Assembly: GCA_023974075.1 (NCBI GenBank)
Contig: CM043791.1
Coordinates: 8,239,767-8,303,766, forward strand
Direction of reading: 5' to 3'
Length of the DNA: 64,000 bases
DNA from: Chaenocephalus aceratus
Lineage: Eukaryota; Chordata; Actinopteri; Perciformes; Channichthyidae
Position 1 is the stretch's first letter, and the number at the start of each line of letters is the position of its first letter. The position numbers were made by a program, and so were the translations under genes. Under the pieces are notes generated by a model. It was not told the origin of the DNA, did no database searches, and saw only the letters and a program-made list of their open reading frames with translations. Below, one piece after another: positions 33,886 through 44,380 of this stretch.

Positions 33886-34823
33886 CAGGGGTGGGGAACC
33901 TTTTTCCTCTCAAGGGCCATTTCAATGTTTACAATATCCTCAGAGGGCCGTACAAGTTATTGACCTCTGCTTAAAAAAACTAAAATCACAGCCCATTCAT
34001 TTCATTCTGTGCAAAGAAAAAGCAACCTCTTAATCCAGATATCTCACCATGACTCGCGTATGCATGCACGTGCAGGGTGTGGCGTGCTCCCCTGGGAAGA
34101 TTTTTTTTAAAATGTTGAAGTTAAAAGCATCAATCTGGTGCACTTTGAGAGCAACATTAGGAGATCTATGGACACATCTCTCAACACCCAAACACAACTG
34201 TAAGCAGATTTTCTTTTGATTTATGGATATTTGACAAATCACTCCCCTTTCAAACTGTATTCTTCTTTATTAATAACTGTCATATAGTATTTTATACCTG
34301 TTTACTTTATTCTCTTATTTTTTTTATAACTATAATGATCATATAAAGATGTGCCTTTACCTCACTGGTTGTAGAAAAAGCTTCTTATATTCGTTAGCAT
34401 AGCTAGCTAACCAGATGCTAATGATAACAACACAGTTATTGACTGTCTGATCAGTATGACAGATGAACAGATCGCCACTGGGCTTTCAACTAAAGACACA
34501 GACACGCAGAAACTGCGGCATGTGTATGGACTTATCGGTACTGCAATTTCTGAAGTGCTGGAGTGGCTTTCTGGTGCTCTCCGTCAGAACTGCACCCCTG
34601 TCAGTCGAGACATATACCACGTGATGACACCTAAGGCTGGTGTTGTGTTCAAGGACCCTGACCTTGGCCAGGAAAAACAGGCACTCGCTTGTTTAATTTG
34701 TTTGCGGTCTAGATTTCTTTCATTTTTTTATTTTTTGCGTGTGTTTATAAATTACCTCGAGGTCCGTACCAAATTGTCTCGCGGGCCGTATACGGCCTGG
34801 AGGCCCGAGGTTCCCCACCCCTG
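33886..34823 (-). mobile_element. Non-autonomous hAT element
   Basis: Ends CAGGGGTGGGGAACC (33886) and GGTTCCCCACCCCTG (ending 34823) are exact inverse. The 8 bp on each side (GACTAGGG and CCGTAGAG) match weakly, so the target duplication is decayed. The interior is the reverse-orientation equivalent of 45084-46115. It contains a 128-codon plus-strand frame (34456-34842) that starts MTDEQIATGLSTKDTDTQKL and has no recognised domain. The same segment exists, broken, in the other two family members. Confidence 0.8.
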
Positions 34824-36640
34824 CCGTAGAGTCTCAGTCTGAGCGAGTGCTGCTCCAGCTGCTCTCGGCTTCGTCCATACTAATTCATTCATTCATTCAA
34901 TGCTCGCCGGTTCCGCGGTTCCACATTGTTTGTTGTGAGGAGTCTGATATATTTAGTATATTTATATTTTAGTGCGACAGCCAGGGGTGACAGGCGCGTA
35001 CGCGTCACAGGCAGCTTGCTGTTGCCAGATTGGGTGGTTTTCCGCATTATTTTGAAGCCTGTTTACGGTGTGTTTTAACTGGGTTTTCGGCTGAAAGGCA
35101 TATGAAATCTGGCACACTTTTGAACGCCGTTATAATACAGTGCTGAGAATGAACGCACTTTTGAACGCCGTTATACAGCGCTGAGAATGAACGCGTTCTC
35201 AATTACGTTCATCTAGCGGAAATACAGTACGTTCAGTACGTTCAGTACGTTCGCCCAAAATAGGAACGCGTTCATGAACGATCGTTCATTGAACGCGTTC
35301 AGGTACATCACTGCTGGTATAACACATTCATAGGTTCTTAAATATTAAGATCCCCTGAGACACAGTGTCGTGAATTTTTTTTTTTAAAAGTACCCGCCGG
35401 CGGGGACCTTGGGGCTTAACAGGTTTTAAGTATTTGCATTTTAATGTTGAGCACACTGGTCCTGCAACAAAAATTATGTCCCAATTTGGGATTAATAAAG
35501 TACCTACCTAACTATCTATCTATCTATCGACTGTAGAGGTGAGTTTGAAGGTAAGTTCAAAACAATGTATGATTAAAAATTCTGTTTTTGTTGTTGTTCA
35601 GAACTCGATGCAGGTGTGCACCATTGAAGATAGTACTTGTGTATTTTTAAGTAGTAATTTTTTTAATTTCCCATAATATGTGAATTTTTTCGTGGACTGT
35701 GACGTGTTTTTCGAGCAAGGCAAGTTTATTTATATAGCACCTTTCAACACAAGGCAATTCAAAGTGCCGTTACGGCATACAATAATGTATTGTATTATAA
35801 ACACTTTTTAATCTAGAGCCTTGGCTATCAATTATAATATCATGTCCCAGTGTTCCCTAAGTGATATACTTAAGTATAAAAGAAAAGAAAAGAAAAATGT
35901 CCATGCATCTTTATACTTTTCAAAATCCCTTAATCTCACAGGAAAATATTTTACTTTTTACTCAGTTACATTTTTTGACAGCTTTAGTGACTTCTTTTTA
36001 GATATGCTGTACAATTTATACTAACCCTAACCTTAACCCCTATCCATACCATAATTAGGTGATTTTAAATGGGAGTTGATTAACTTGTGTCCATAAATGG
36101 GTTGAGAAATGTTCCTACCATTTTTTTTGCAGGATTTTACCAAAGTTTTGCAGATAATAATTAGTTTTAATTTTTCTTAAGTGAGGTTTTAAATGTTTGT
36201 GTTGTTGAATTAAAATCACATCACATAAGGCATATATACATTTTTTGTTTTTATTTTAAAAGTGACACCATGTTTCAGTCAATACAATTACATTTTCGGC
36301 TTCACCTCAAAATATGTAGTATTAAAGTCCCAGAATATTTCACCAGCTTGTATGAACACAGTTAAAAAATATATGGAATTGAATGTCTACAGTGAGACAA
36401 ATATAAAAACACAATTTTATATTTCATACCATAGGTTGTTTTATTTATGAAAGTGTTGATTAAACATACAATGAATAAGTAGAAGTACTTTAGTAACCAA
36501 AATGTGATACAGTAAATAATGTAGGCTATACTGTATTTACACAGTGAGGCACACGCGTAAAAAGATAGATTTTAATTTGTATTTTATTTTGAAATCAGAT
36601 CTTTCTAATCCTAATTGCATTAGGAACATTTGTTGCGGGC
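34824..36640. other. Repeat fragments, no gene
   Basis: 35140-35313 is rich in GAACGCGTTC-like palindromes and ends GGTACATCACTG, the right end of a hAT-like element whose left end I cannot find. A LINE-like tail with a (CTAT)n run is at 35455-35530. AAGGCAAGTTTATTTATATA then GCACCTTTCAACACAAGGCA at about 35719 is a widespread teleost repeat. 35800-36600 is AT-rich without features. Confidence 0.45.
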
Positions 36641-36683
36641 GAACCTGAGCTCCAGGAGAAAACCCAAAAGTGGAAGGGGGGGC
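36639..36683. repeat. Direct repeat flanking the foldback element (left)
   Basis: AACCTGAGCTCCAGGAGAAA then ACCCAAAAGTGGAAGGGGGG. The sequence recurs in the same orientation at about 38545-38600 (AACCTGAGCTCCAGGAGAAA, later AAAAGTGAAGGAGGG). The pair brackets the foldback element but is too long and too far from its ends to be a simple target duplication. Confidence 0.6.
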
Positions 36684-36730
36684 GTTATGGATGATGGAGT
36701 TTGGGGTGGAGTGAGGGTACGGTGGCCCTG

Positions 36731-38486
36731 AAGTGCAAGTCAAAACAACATTTCACAAAACACTACAACATTTCATATAACACAACGACATTTAAAAAAA
36801 CACTACAGCATTTCACAAAACGCCGCTAAAGCATTTCACAAAACACTTCAACATTTCACATTTTACGGAAAGGGTATTCCTTTAGGCAGAACACTTCTTG
36901 TTTGTGATTGGACAGAGACAAGAGAAGCACTGCTGTGATTGGTTGTTGTTGCTGCCAGTCAAGAAAGGACGCTTCATGAGTGGTTAGCACCCGACCAACA
37001 GCACCACGTATTTCCTGTTTGGTACTGTTCAGCTGTTTCTTCACACATTTTAAACTGAGTTGGAAAGAATGGAAGAAGAGATGTAAATCTTAAGGGAATA
37101 TTTTAACGAAGGATATACATACGATGTTATCCTCGACATGCTGTCAACCCATCACGACATCAACATGTCCCTTAGAACCAGGGGTGTAGTGCAGCTGTGA
37201 CTACCCGATTTGCATCTCTGCCCGATTTGCATTGTGCACGCGTGAGATGGTCCGCCATATTGGACAGCTACATACGGTAACTCAAATTTGTTTCGCAAAG
37301 CAGAAAAAAAATCTGACAACATTAATCTGAACGAGAGAGATGAGTTATTGTTATTACAACGTGACTTCACTATTATTTAACAAATCCTTTATTGGGTTAA
37401 GTACATTCTCAGAATAAGTGAGAAATAGATGTTACTTCTGTTAGACAGCTATCATACTGAAGAAATATTTACTGTGAATTAGGGCTGTGCAATTAATCGT
37501 ATTTTAATCTCGATTACGATTTTGGCTTGCAACAATTATGAAAAGAATTTATTCGAAAAAAAAAACGATTATTTTGCTGCATTCCCTTTCGCAATGATGC
37601 TCTCAATTGTCTTGCGTTATACATCCTGCCCGCGCGTTCAGGGTATTCAAATTATTATTTTACAACATTTTAAAGTTCAATAAATGGATGTTTTCAAAGT
37701 CAATGAATAATCGTATTTAATAATCGTGATATCAATATTGACCAAAAATAATCGTGATTATGATTTTTGCCATAATCGAGCAGCCCTACTATGAATGTAT
37801 GCAAAAGTGTATGGCATTAATAATTCATATATAATTACATTAACTGTTAATGTCTTTCATTTTATTTCAAATTAAATACAATTACATAAAAGATCTTTGT
37901 ATAGATATTTGAGACGTTTATGACTCGCGCACACGCAATGCAAATCGGGCAGCCGTCTAGACGTCAAGTGTCCTATTTGGTTTGCCGTATGTAGCTGTCC
38001 AATACGGCAGTCCATTTCGCGCTTGCGCAATGCAAATTGGGCAGAGATGCAAATCGGGTAGTCACAGCTGCACTACACCCCTGGTTCTAAGGGACATGTT
38101 GATGTCGTGATGGGTTGACAGCATGTCGAGGATAACATCGTATGTATACCCTTCGTTAAAATATTCCCTTAAGATTTACATCTCTTCTTCCATTCTTTCC
38201 AACTCAGTTTAAAATGTGTGAAGAAACAGCTGAACAGTACCAAACAGGAAATACGTGGTGCTGTCGGCCGGGTGCGGACCAATCACGAAGCGTAATTTCT
38301 TGACTGGCAGCAAAAACAACCAATCACAGCAGTGCTTCTCTGGCTGGCTCTGTCCAATCACAAACAAGAAGTGTTCTCCCTAAAAGAATACCCTTTCCGT
38401 AAAATGTGAAATGCTGTAGTATTTTGTGAAATGCTGTTTTGTGAAATGCTGTAGTATTTTGTGAAATGTCGTTTTGACTTGCACTT
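36731..38486. mobile_element. Foldback element with long inverted arms
   Basis: The left arm (36731 to about 37285) and right arm (about 37950 to 38486) are reverse complements, with small indels. The outer ends are AAGTGCAAGTCAAAAC and GTTTTGACTTGCACTT. Subterminal direct repeats of ACATTTCACAAAACACTACA occur several times in each arm. Farther in are TCATCACGACATCAACATGT and GATTTGCATCTCTGCCCGAT and their complements. The centre is spacer plus a hAT MITE. There is no transposase, and the superfamily is unassigned. Such arms form long hairpins and are recombinogenic. Confidence 0.8.
37480..37788. mobile_element. hAT MITE in the centre of the foldback element
   Basis: The ends are TAGGGCTGTGC and GAGCAGCCCTA. 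The flanking 8-bp sequences CTGTGAAT (37472-37479) and CTATGAAT (37789-37796) match at 7 of 8 positions. The interior has TTAATCG/CGATTAT-type inverted stretches. At 309 bp it has no coding capacity. Confidence 0.75.
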
Positions 38487-38643
38487 AATGGAGGAGGGAC
38501 TTAGTGTTGGTGTTTTTTTGATTCCTTATTAATATGGATTTCGGGAAAACCTGAGCTCCAGGAGAAAAACCCTATCTGAGCAAAAGTGAAGGAGGGAGGG
38601 GGTGAGGTAGGAGGAAGGAGGTGAGGGAAATGGAGGGAGGGAG

Positions 38644-40509
38644 TTACTGTTGTCCAGCTGGTAACAGTAATGCTGAATCACCAGAAGCTTCCTCCATCTC
38701 CTCCGAGGAGGTGTTTCTCGCGTCTTTGGCTTTCTTCCTCATCTCCTTCTCTTGCATCTTGCTTATCATTTTCTGCAAGGCAACGTCTCTATCCTCAGTC
38801 TCCCCCCTCCAGCGAGAGAAGACACCTCTGCTCTTATTCTTCATGTGAAGACAGAGGTCTTCCAGAAGTTTATTTTCCTCCTTCATCTTTTTCTCAGTCG
38901 TTGCCCAGCTCAGTCTTCTCTGAGCCAGGTCGTCCCTCTGCTCCTGCACCTGTTTCAGTTGTGTCTCCATCAGGTGAAGCTTGGTCTCCATGCTCTGGTG
39001 TTTCTTGACCAGGTCGTCCTTCTTCTGAGTTACCTCCTTTAATTTGGTCTCCACCAAATTAACCTTGGACTCCCAGCTCTCCTGGTTCAGGGCCAGGTCT
39101 TTGGAGAACTTCTTCTTCTGATCTTCTAATTGGTTTTCCAACTGCTTGAAATCCGTCTCCTTGCGTTGGACAAACTGCTCCCAGTTCAGCTGTTTTTCAG
39201 CCAGGTCTTTGGAGAACTTCTCCTCCTGCTCTCTCACCTGTTCCTTCAGCTGTTTGATGTCCGTCTCACAGCTCAGGTTATTCTCGGCCAGGCGATCTTT
39301 CTCCTTTTCCACCTGCTTTAATTTAGCTTCCACCTGTTTGAACTCAGACTCCAAGGTCAGGGTTTCCTTGGTCATGTTGTTCTTTTCCTGAGTCACCTCA
39401 TTTAGTGTTGTCACCATCTGTTGCTTCTCAGTCTCCCAGGTGTGACTCTTATCGGCCAGGTCTTTGGAGAACTTCTCCTCCTGCTCTCTCATCTGTTCTT
39501 TCAGCTGTTTGATGTCCGTCTCACAGCTCAGGTTATTCTCGGCCAGGCGATCTTTCTCCTTTTCCACCTGCTTTAATTTAGCTTCCACCTGTTTGAACTC
39601 AGACTCCAAGGTCAGGGTTTCCTTGGTCATGTTGTTCTTTTCCTGAGTCACCTCATTTAGTGTTGTCACCATCTGTTGCTTCTCAGTCTCCCAGGTGTGA
39701 CTCTTATCGGCCAGGTCTTTGGAGAACTTCTCCTCCTGCTCTCTCACCTGTTCCTTCAGCTGTTTGATGTCCGTCTCACAGCTCAGGTTATTCTCGGCCA
39801 GGCGATCTTTCTCCTTTTCCACCTGCTTTAATTTAGCTTCCTTCTGTTTGAACTCAGACTCCAAGGTCAGGGTTTCCTTGGTCATGTTGTTCTTTTCCTG
39901 AGTCACCTCATTTAGTGTTGTCACCATCTGTTGCTTCTCAGTCTCCCAGGTGTGACTCTTATCGGCCAGGTCTTTGGAGAACTTCTCCTCCTGCTCTCTC
40001 ATCTGTTCCTCCAGATCGCGGTTTCTATCCTCCAAGATGGTCACCCACTCAAGGAGTTCTTCCCCTTCCCTCATCCTCAGTTTGATGATCTCTGGGTCAC
40101 ACTGCAGGGGAACATCATTGTTTACGCTGTCAGATGTCGCCTGGTCCTTCTCACCTGAGACATTTCCTTTCTCTGCCTCATGCCTTGCCACCATTTGGTC
40201 CATCTGCCTCTTGTGTTGGCATTCTGCATTTTCAATATTCTCCATGATGGTGTCAGCCAGCTTTTTCTCTTTGTGGAGCCCTGAGTCCCTGTACTTCAGG
40301 AGCTTCTCAAGACGTTTGATCTTGTCTTTTTGTTTGCGCATACTGTGGAAAAATTTCGTCCTCTCCAACTGAAATGCCCCATGATACTCCAGGCCGTTTA
40401 TCTGGCCATTTCTGCGGTGGATCTGCTTGTAAGCTCGATCGGCTTCTGCTCCATGGTCGAATGGCCTCGGGTTTCCCCTCGGGTAGTTCTGGTGGCTTCT
40501 TCTATCCAT
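38644..40509 (-). CDS. Intronless coiled-coil protein with three 85-residue repeats
   Basis: 621 residues from ATG 40509, in a strong context (ACCATGG). The frame is also open upstream to a GTG at 40662, but no ATG is there. Residues 1-110 are charged and basic (MDRRSHQNYPRG). From about 115 to 600 it is heptad-rich coiled coil. Residues 170-254, 255-339 and 340-424 are near-identical units (EQEEKFSKDLADKSHTWETE, QQMVTTLNEVTQEKNNMTKE, DRLAENNLSCETDIKQLKEQ), and a fourth decays after about 15 residues. The C-terminus ends SGDSALLLPAGQQ. No signal peptide or membrane segment is seen. I do not recognise the family. A structural or cytoskeletal role is an inference from the coiled coil only; it could be a retrocopy. 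Confidence 0.8.
   Translation of the reverse strand: MDRRSHQNYPRGNPRPFDHGAEADRAYKQIHRRNGQINGLEYHGAFQLERTKFFHSMRKQKDKIKRLEKLLKYRDSGLHKEKKLADTIMENIENAECQHKRQMDQMVARHEAEKGNVSGEKDQATSDSVNNDVPLQCDPEIIKLRMREGEELLEWVTILEDRNRDLEEQMREQEEKFSKDLADKSHTWETEKQQMVTTLNEVTQEKNNMTKETLTLESEFKQKEAKLKQVEKEKDRLAENNLSCETDIKQLKEQVREQEEKFSKDLADKSHTWETEKQQMVTTLNEVTQEKNNMTKETLTLESEFKQVEAKLKQVEKEKDRLAENNLSCETDIKQLKEQMREQEEKFSKDLADKSHTWETEKQQMVTTLNEVTQEKNNMTKETLTLESEFKQVEAKLKQVEKEKDRLAENNLSCETDIKQLKEQVREQEEKFSKDLAEKQLNWEQFVQRKETDFKQLENQLEDQKKKFSKDLALNQESWESKVNLVETKLKEVTQKKDDLVKKHQSMETKLHLMETQLKQVQEQRDDLAQRRLSWATTEKKMKEENKLLEDLCLHMKNKSRGVFSRWRGETEDRDVALQKMISKMQEKEMRKKAKDARNTSSEEMEEASGDSALLLPAGQQ
39238..40002 (-). repeat. 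Three tandem 255-bp coding repeats
   Basis: Units at 40002-39748, 39747-39493 and 39492-39238, each exactly 255 bp, so the frame is preserved. The units differ at a handful of bases, for example QKEAKLK against QVEAKLK and MREQ against VREQ. A partial fourth unit (VREQEEKFSKDLAEK) continues to about 39193. Such low divergence implies recent expansion or homogenisation. Confidence 0.92.
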
Positions 40510-40696
40510 GGTACCGTCTGTAGACTTGTGTTGTGCGTAGGTAGAATAATCTATTTCTCTTTGGAAGAAGTGTTCTGTCTGAAGACTGTGAAGGTTGTGA
40601 AGGTCGTCTGAATGCGTCTCACCACTTACAGCTCTGGAGTGAAGAGTGACGAGTGAATGCACATGAATGCCCTTGCAATCTTCCTTCAGACTCCTG

Positions 40697-40803
40697 TGAC
40701 ATCATTATGACATCACAGATGTCTCTGATGTTCTATGACGGAACACTCATCAAAGCCAATGATCTCATCGCTTCAGTGTGTGAGGATGTCATAAGTGATG
40801 TCA
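40697..40803. promoter_or_regulatory. Cluster of CRE-like motifs upstream of the coiled-coil gene
   Basis: TGACATCA at 40697-40704 and 40708-40715, and TGATGTCA at 40796-40803, are one base from the palindromic CRE (TGACGTCA). They lie about 190-290 bp upstream of the ATG at 40509. Binding by CREB/ATF-family factors is a possibility only. Confidence 0.35.
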
Positions 40804-40831
40804 CTGAAATAGTTTGGTTTAGACTTCTGCT

Positions 40832-40926
40832 GTTGCCATGGAAACACAAACTTGCAATAATAATTAAAAGAAAAATAATACATTTAATTTGTATGGCGCT
40901 TTTCCTAGTGCTGTTGCTATGGAAAC
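40832..40926. promoter_or_regulatory. Two RFX X-box-like motifs in a short direct repeat
   Basis: GTTGCCATGGAAAC at 40832-40845 and GTTGCTATGGAAAC at 40913-40926 fit the X-box consensus (GTNRCCNNRGYAAC-like) bound by RFX factors, typical of ciliary gene promoters. Each sits in a ~35-bp direct repeat (followed by ACAAAC, then CGCAATAATAATT or a close variant), so one may be a copy of the other. They are 320-420 bp upstream of the ATG at 40509. Confidence 0.45.
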
Positions 40927-41141
40927 ACAAACTCGCAATAATAATTGCGGTGGACCCGTTCAAATCCAGTTTTGGACAGTCTGCCGTGGTTCCATCCCAT
41001 TTCAAGTGCTGTTTGACGCTCTGCACACTCTCCAATCACAGAGCTTGAGGACTATCACGGGGTTTGTCAAGCGAAGCGGAGAGAATACTTACTTCCGGGT
41101 GTAATATTCTGTAAAGCAAATGAGCTGCTCCGACCCTCGGT

Positions 41142-41221
41142 CCTGACGGACTCCAACTTGTGTTTATTAATCAAACAGATAAATAAACACAAGGATAATT
41201 ATGTGTTATTGTTGGGTAAAT
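41142..41221. repeat. Dispersed repeat, partner at 62131-62213
   Basis: CCTGACGGAC, ATAAATAAACACAAGGATAA and GTGTTATTGTTGGGTAAA correspond to CCTGACGGAC, AATAAATAAAAGCAAGGATA and GTGTTATTGGTGAGTAAA at 62131. The family is unknown. Confidence 0.45.
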
Positions 41222-42824
41222 GGAGAATTGCACAGGGGAAAATAACGTATCTATTGTGGTGATTGACATTATTCACCCACGGATCTATGGGTTAGGGCAG
41301 GGGTCTGCAACCTTTTTGACCAAAAGAGCCATTTCGCTTCTTTTTCCAAAACATTTTTTTGTCTGGAGCCGCAAAACATATTTCATAGTTTTTTATTGTT
41401 ATATCAGACAAAAACTACAGTTTTTTGCATTTATTATGCTATTTATTACATGATATAAAACTGTTAACCTCTAATAAGAAACAAAGAACTCTTATAAGGA
41501 GAATTAAAAATACTACACAGGCCTACTTTAAAATAAATTAAACACAGCACTTGGGGAGTCCTCTGCACATTTGAAGGGAAAAAAAATATTATTAAAATGG
41601 GCCCACTTTGAAATAAATAAAACATATAGCTGCACCCTAAAAAGAGTTAAAGGTAGGGTAGGTAAGAATGGAGAAACCAGCTTGAGTGCGCTAGAATTTG
41701 AAAATACACAACCGGAAAATACACAACCTCTTCCTTCAGACTTTCTTACAGAGTCCCTCCTCCAACACACAAGAACGCGCACATGACCAATGAGGGCACG
41801 AGATATTTTAGCCGGGCTGAGGCAGATGATTGGTCGTGCTTTTTACAGCGCTACGGCTTCCACAGATTAATTTTTGTATGTATTTATTGTCAAAGCATTT
41901 AATATATTCATTGCTATCGGGACGTTAAGAGCATTCCATGGAATATAACAAAAAGTGTTTTCTGAAATAAATTACATACCCCATTGAATTATGACTGACG
42001 ATCGTCAGCTGTCTTCCTCTCCCTCGTAAAGGCTGCACCACCGTTGACAACTTCTCTCTACATATCAGACATACCGGTAAACCAGCATCGTTTGCTGTGA
42101 AAGCAGATAACTCTGTCCACGCAGAATTAAATCCTGTGTTCCTCCGGTACTTTTCTTTGATTTATCCATAGTTCGCTCATCGAGCCGGGGGTTATTCGCC
42201 TCAGCGCCATATAGATAGAAGAGTTACGACAACGGAAGTCCAAAAACGGTTATCGTCACGTGGTTCATGTAGACGAGGATCGTTCCCCGGAAGTTCATGG
42301 CGGGCAATGTGAATGCATTGATAACAGGAGATAGAACTACGATTTTTGGCAATTATTAGTGAATAAAGGTTTTGATTTGCAATATTTATACAACAAATCG
42401 ATATGTGTATGTATTTACATCAATATGTTTTAAAACATAAAATCGAATTTGCTAATATTAAGTGATAATATTAGGATTAGTGTGAACAACTAGTTTACAT
42501 GTTAGGCTAACAGTGCCTTGGTTAAAGAGCCTGTTGCTGTTTATTTATAGCTTTGAATTCTTTCAAACCAATATTATCTTCTTAAACCTGTATGGTAGTC
42601 AGGAGCATCACTTTCTAATGTTTATTGATACATTTAGAGGGAGGGGATCTAAAGTAATGCTTAAAAATTCAGATTGGATTCATTTCTACCATTTTCTTAA
42701 ATTCATGGTAGTTTCAGTAATCCCATGGTAACTGAGGACACAAGTTATCTAAATGACTAATGTCATCTTTATGGCTTTCAGAAAGGACAGGAGACCGACA
42801 GCTGACTATCAAAGGACTAGCAGC

Positions 42825-42876
42825 AGCAGCAGCAGCAGGACTAGCAGCATATGATGATGATGATGATGATGATGAT
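42825..42876. repeat. (AGC)n and (ATG)n microsatellites
   Basis: About six AGC units are followed by ACTAGCAGCAT and then about eight ATG units. The position is within the nested THAP element, before the THAP exon. Confidence 0.85.
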
Positions 42877-43012
42877 GTTAAATGTGTTGTTTTAGGAACA
42901 TCCATTGCAAATACATGGAATTCAATAAACATTGAATAGCATATCATGCAGTTTGTCGGTGCCTTTTCCTCCGTGTTGTCCTGGTTTGCTGTGCTGCCTC
43001 CTAGTCGCCACC

Positions 43013-43162
43013 ATGGTTTGCTGTGCTGCCTGGGAATGCTCAAATCGCTCAGAGAAAGGAGTACGAATGTACGGCTTCCCCACTGACACAGAGCGGAGGA
43101 AAAAATGGCTGGCTCAAGTCAGCAGGAGCAATTTCACGACCAACAGCAACACAATATGTGAT
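43013..43162 (+). CDS. THAP zinc-finger exon
   Basis: ATG 43013 lies in a perfect Kozak context (GCCACCATGG). The 50 codons read MVCCAAWECSNRSEKG, then GVRMYGFPTDTERRKKWLAQ and end NSNTICD. This matches the C2-CH THAP module: the first Cys pair, the N-R, the invariant Phe-Pro and the Trp. A donor (GAT then GTAATT) follows at 43163, just before the codons for the usual Cys-x2-His (EHF). The rest of the finger should be on a later exon, which I could not find. THAP domains bind DNA in transposases and host factors. It may be a P-like transposase or a THAP gene fragment. GGTTTGCTGTGCTGCCT occurs twice, at about 42983 and 43016. Confidence 0.75.
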
Positions 43163-44380
43163 GTAATTATATACAAACACTGCATTTGCACTTTTTCACA
43201 AAACGAAAACCACACCATTGGGAAAGCTTAATGTTTTGTTTAATACAAAAAAACAGGGAAAGGCTTGAAAAACACAGAGAGTTGAGACTCAGGGTGCAGG
43301 GTGAGGGTCTCAGTGCAGGTATTCAGGCTCCATTGAATCCCCCTCTGGTTCTTGTGCTGAAAGAGGGAGTAACAGACAGGAGAAAGGGTTATACACACAC
43401 AGCACACCTATTGGATGGGAAATGCCTTGGGGAGATAAGGTGTTTACTTATATAAAACAGTAGTATTAAACATACCTTGTGTTTTCACTCTCACTTAAGT
43501 CCCTCTCCCTTTGCCATCAATCCAAAATCAGCTGAGCTGCAACATTATACAGACAGGTAATAATCAACAGAATCACAAGGACACAATATGGCTCTGCTAA
43601 AAACACTCACTCTTACACGCACCAAAGTTATATTTATCTAATATTTAACTCCCTCCACCCCCGCATACAATCCCGTTTAGAAGCCCCTCTTCTCTAATTG
43701 AACATGTTGGACGAAATGACATTAAGAGAACGGAATTTACAATTAAAAGGCTGTTCAACGTGTGTTGCTAACTTGCTTCGGTATGCTAGCTTAATCTGTT
43801 ATCTGTAAACGTTCCCTAAATCTACTAATTTAGGGATAATCCACTGACATCCTTTAATACACATGTTCATTTGAATCAGATGTACTGATAATATCCGCAA
43901 TATAAATCTTTAAACTTCTTCTTACCTTTAAAAGTCCGTCACGAACGGTCTATTATGCTGCAACTCCACAGCTCTGCTAGCCTTGGCGCTAACTTCCGGG
44001 GAACGATTGAGAGGCTCCACGATCCGCCATTGCTGTAAAAAAGTGGTCCATTGGAGTGAACGGAGATGTCGTAACTCTTCTATTAAATGGCTCTGATTCG
44101 CCTCCAAGAAAAGGCGCTCGCGCGGGACCGTAGCAGGATGTGACGCATATTTTAGTTGACCTAATTAAAACCGTTTTGTTTTTTATTTATGTGTCACAGT
44201 ATCACCTCAAAATACAAGATACGAAACATTTTCAACCATGCAACAAAATATAAATAGTCCTACAAATACTTTTATTTTATTTCCTTCTTATTTTTGTCTA
44301 AACTCAAGGGAGCCAGAGCAGAGGGCTTAAAGGGCCGCATGCGGCCCGTGGGCCGCGGGTTGCCGACCCCTGGACTAGGG

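Larger units (their letters stand above)
42209..44089 (+). mobile_element. Nested inverted-repeat element with a THAP exon
   Basis: ATAGAAGAGTTACGAC at 42215-42230 and its exact complement at 44068-44083 define the ends. CGTTCCCCGGAAGTT at about 42282 and AACTTCCGGGGAACG at about 43990 extend the pairing. Exact borders are uncertain, and I find no target duplication. THAP domains occur in P-element and some PIF/ISL2EU-like transposases, so it may be a DNA transposon remnant. It lies in the hAT interior and so was inserted later. Confidence 0.55.
41298..44372. mobile_element. hAT element carrying a nested THAP-coding element
   Basis: The ends are CAGGGGTCTGCAACC and GGGTTGCCGACCCCTG. The flanking 8 bp GGTTAGGG (41290-41297) and GACTAGGG (44373-44380) match at 6 of 8. 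The hAT arms are about 41298-42208 and 44090-44372. The interior holds another inverted-repeat element with a THAP exon. No hAT transposase is recognised. Confidence 0.75.

Noticed and set aside
40510..40662. Upstream extension of the coiled-coil frame to 40662
   Set aside because: The frame is open but its first codon there is GTG, and the first ATG, with a strong context, is at 40509. I therefore did not use the extension. A spliced 5' exon cannot be excluded (GTAAGT occurs at about 40628 on the minus strand).
38644..40662. CRISPR-like array in the 255-bp repeats
   Set aside because: The units are in-frame coding repeats without spacers in a eukaryotic context.
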